From the NCBI GenBank assembly GCA_034432855.1, contig DAOUBA010000142.1, positions 1 through 16,964 on the forward strand: a stretch of 16,964 nt of DNA, read 5' to 3'. The notes below the pieces were generated by a model that saw nothing but the letters and a program-made list of their open reading frames with translations, searched no databases and was not told the DNA's origin. Positions within the stretch are counted from its first letter, which is position 1, and each line of letters starts with the position of its first letter. Source of the DNA: DAOUBA01 sp034432855. GTDB lineage: Bacteria > Chloroflexota > Anaerolineae > B4-G1. A program made the position numbers and the translations under genes. Positions 15,505 through 16,964 of the stretch are shown here, one piece after another.

Positions 15505-15558
15505 AGTGATTAGTGATCGGTGATTGGGAAGCGCCCCCAATTCCTGTCACTAATCACT
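15505..15558. repeat. Palindromic spacer between aminotransferase and DUF1015 genes
   Basis: AGTGATTAGTGA (15505-15516) and TCACTAATCACT (15547-15558) are perfect 12-base inverted arms. An inner pair, ATTGGG (15523-15528) and CCCAAT (15536-15541), extends the structure. The right arm covers most of the TAG stop codon of the aminotransferase. In RNA it would fold to a strong hairpin between the two cistrons and may stabilise or reduce the downstream message. Confidence 0.75.
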
Positions 15559-16624
15559 ATAGCCCCAAGATGTCCTCAATCTGCGCCGTCAACCACTTCA
15601 TATCGTCCAGCGTCAGGTCGCCCATGTGCGCGATGCGGAAGCACTTTTCTTTGAGGTCGCCATAGCCGTTCGAGATCATGGCGCCGCGATTGCCCAGTTC
15701 CTTGTTCAGGTCGGCGACGCTGATACCCCGCGTGTTGTGGACGTTGGTGACGGTGAGCGAGAGGTACCTCTCGTCGGAGTAGAGCGCAAAGTACTTGCGT
15801 GCCCAGTCCTGAATGTAGGCCGCCATATCTTTGTGGCGCTGGAAGCGGTTCTCCAGCCCTTCGGCGAAGATGTCGTCCATCTGCACGTCGAGCGCCTGGA
15901 TGAGACTGATGGCGGGCGTGGCGGGAGTCTGGTTCTTCTCGTAACTCTTGTCCATCTCCGAGTAGGCGAAGTAGTAGCCGGGGGATTTGACTTGTTTGGC
16001 CCGCTCGCGGGCGCGGTCGCTCACCGCGCAGATGGTGAGCCCCGGCGGCAGGGCGAAACACTTTTGCACGCCGGCCAGGCAGACGTCCAGCCCCCAGGCG
16101 TCGAACTCGATCTTGACGCCGGCCATGCAACTGACGGCGTCCACCAGGATCAGCACGTCGGGGTATTTGCTGCGGACGAGGGCGGCAATCTCTTGCACCG
16201 GATTCATCACGCCGGTGGAGGTCTCATTCATCACGATCGTGATGGCGTCGTAATCGCCCTTAGAGAGGGCCTCGTCCACCATATCCGGCGTGATCGCCTG
16301 GCCCAGCGGCACTTCGATCTTGTCGCAGGGGACGCCGTTGGCGACGGTCATCTTGTGCCAGCGCCCGGAAAAGTCGCCGCAGACGGTATTGAGCACGCGC
16401 TTGACCGAGGCCTGGCGTACCGCGCCTTCCATCACGCCGGTGGAAGACGAGGTGTACATGTAGACCCGCTGGGTCGTGTAGAGGAGTTTTTGGAGTTTGG
16501 GGGTGACTTGCGCGTGGAGGTCAGAGTACTCCTTGGCGCGGTGCCCGATCATCGGTACGGCCTGCGCTTGCAGGATTTTCTCTCGTACGTGAGTCGGGCC
16601 TGGGATGAAGAGTTTCTTGTACAT
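15557..16624 (-). CDS. Class V PLP aminotransferase (alanine/serine-glyoxylate or phosphoserine type)
   Basis: The 355-residue enzyme shows the fold-type I, class V pattern. It opens with FIPGPTHVREKIL and has NETSTGVMNPV (133-143), D162 in LVDAVSCMAG for the PLP ring nitrogen, and the Schiff-base lysine K188 in LAGVQKCFALPPG. Relatives convert glyoxylate to glycine using alanine or serine, or make phosphoserine. A tandem glycine riboswitch in its leader and DUF1015 downstream both point to glycine/serine metabolism, but the exact donor and acceptor cannot be read from the sequence. AGGAGG lies eight bases before the ATG and can be hidden by a complementary segment in the leader. Confidence 0.92.
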   Translation of the reverse strand: MYKKLFIPGPTHVREKILQAQAVPMIGHRAKEYSDLHAQVTPKLQKLLYTTQRVYMYTSSSTGVMEGAVRQASVKRVLNTVCGDFSGRWHKMTVANGVPCDKIEVPLGQAITPDMVDEALSKGDYDAITIVMNETSTGVMNPVQEIAALVRSKYPDVLILVDAVSCMAGVKIEFDAWGLDVCLAGVQKCFALPPGLTICAVSDRARERAKQVKSPGYYFAYSEMDKSYEKNQTPATPAISLIQALDVQMDDIFAEGLENRFQRHKDMAAYIQDWARKYFALYSDERYLSLTVTNVHNTRGISVADLNKELGNRGAMISNGYGDLKEKCFRIAHMGDLTLDDMKWLTAQIEDILGL

Positions 16625-16630
16625 GATAAA

Positions 16631-16671
16631 AGCCTCCTGTAGAGTGGGATGTGTTCGGCGGAGACAGGAGG
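16631..16671 (-). promoter_or_regulatory. Expression platform: anti-Shine-Dalgarno helix
   Basis: In the leader RNA GCCTCCTGT (16663-16671) is perfectly complementary to ACAGGAGGC (16631-16639), which contains the AGGAGG of the aminotransferase. Pairing would block ribosome binding. The upstream strand can also partly pair with GACAGAGG at the 3' side of aptamer 2's P1 helix, giving a plausible switch. A further hairpin, GCACAG (16699-16704) with CTGTGC (16673-16678) plus A5/T5, lies between. Confidence 0.65.
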
Positions 16672-16704
16672 CGCACAGAAAAACGCGCTGGATTTTTGCT
16701 GTGC

Positions 16705-16896
16705 CCTCTGTCTACCGGCCTGAGAGATTTTTCTCGATCCGCGATCGAGATTGCCCCTTCGGCGTCCTCACGGGGAGGACTCTCCAGAGGTGTCGAGGTG
16801 CAGTGTCCTTTTACCTGAGAGTTTCGCCGGCGCGACCAGCCATCCACACCGGCTTGCCCCTTCGGTGCCGCATTGAAGCGGTCTCTCCCCTGCACC
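16705..16896 (-). ncRNA. Tandem glycine riboswitch (two aptamers)
   Basis: Both aptamer cores are visible on the minus strand. Aptamer 1 (about 16798-16896) has P1 GGTGCAG/CTGCACC, GGGGAGAGACC, ACCGAAGGGGCAA and AACTCTCAGG followed by AAAAGGACA. Aptamer 2 (about 16705-16790) has P1 CCTCT/AGAGG, CTGGAGAGTCC, GCCGAAGGGGCAA (16751-16763) and ATCTCTCAGG. P2 and P3 stems are also present, including an 8-bp hairpin TCTCGATC/GATCGAGA in aptamer 2. A six-base linker joins them. This is the classic glycine riboswitch arrangement. It lies in the leader of the class V aminotransferase. Confidence 0.95.
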
Positions 16897-16908
16897 ACAA
16901 GCCTATTT

Positions 16909-16933
16909 AGTTGGTGTATATTTTACACCAACT
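16909..16933. promoter_or_regulatory. Perfect palindromic operator over the -10 box
   Basis: AGTTGGTGTA (16909-16918) and TACACCAACT (16924-16933) are exact inverted 10-base arms around TATTT. The palindrome covers the -10 box and the probable start point of the riboswitch transcript, so a bound dimeric protein would repress. The TTGGT...ACCAA ends recall sites of some GntR-family repressors, but the half-site spacing is longer and the regulator is unknown. Confidence 0.65.
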
Positions 16934-16948
16934 CGTGGAGGTTGTCAA
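16920..16948 (-). promoter_or_regulatory. Promoter of the glycine-riboswitch operon
   Basis: On the minus strand a perfect TTGACA (16943-16948) and TAAAAT (16920-16925) are separated by exactly 17 bases. Transcription would begin near 16912, about 16 bases before aptamer 1. Confidence 0.8.
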
Positions 16949-16964
16949 CTATCTGTTCCCTTGA

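Noticed and set aside
15490..15540. N-terminal extension of DUF1015 starting at 15540
   Set aside because: It would be encoded by the palindromic spacer and bypass a good ribosome site; family members begin at MAIIKPF.
15626..16642. 338-codon open frame on the plus strand opposite the aminotransferase
   Set aside because: Antisense shadow of an enzyme with intact PLP motifs; no Shine-Dalgarno or recognisable domain.

Overview
The window looks like a piece of chromosome from a GC-rich bacterium, most likely a member of the Chloroflexota (Anaerolineae-like). This is inferred from gene content, the style of the signalling proteins and lipoproteins, and the purine-rich and palindromic filler DNA between genes. 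No rRNA or taxonomic marker is present, so the assignment is tentative. There are no tRNA or rRNA genes, no CRISPR array and no intact mobile element.

Layout. (1) Bases 1-1818, minus strand: a large signalling protein (receiver, PAS, two GAF domains) whose C-terminus runs off the left edge. (2) A divergent promoter region (about 1916-1994) and a long leader lead into a plus-strand block: a possible small membrane peptide, a PIN-TRAM membrane protein, cysS and rlmB. This resembles a condensed version of the yacL...cysS...rlmB neighbourhood of Firmicutes. A flippase-like membrane protein and an FAD-dependent amine-oxidase-type enzyme follow on the same strand. (3) Bases 8326-8994, minus strand: a TPR protein with a probable HTH region, divergent from a tandem pair of paralogous lipoproteins at 9142-10426, each direction with its own TATAAT-type promoter. 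(4) A plus-strand run: a hypothetical gene broken by two single-base frameshifts, then mtaB, a HIT protein and a CBS-CBS-ACT protein. mtaB overlaps both of its neighbours, and carries a palindromic filler sequence inside its reading frame. (5) A 96-base remnant of an ABC-transporter ATPase, then a NarL-type response regulator on the minus strand. (6) At the right end, minus strand: a strong promoter overlapped by a perfect 10-bp palindrome, a tandem glycine riboswitch, a class V aminotransferase and a DUF1015 protein.

How parts work together. The right-end operon appears to be a glycine/serine metabolism unit. Glycine is sensed by two aptamers in the leader RNA, and the sequence between the aptamers and the start codon holds a perfect 9-bp complement to the Shine-Dalgarno region, so control is probably at translation. 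The mtaB and rlmB products modify tRNA and 23S rRNA, and CysRS charges tRNA-Cys, so much of the central plus-strand content serves translation. The most rewarding places to look are the riboswitch with its overlapping operator, the doubly frameshifted gene, the palindrome inside mtaB, and the ABC remnant abutting the response regulator.
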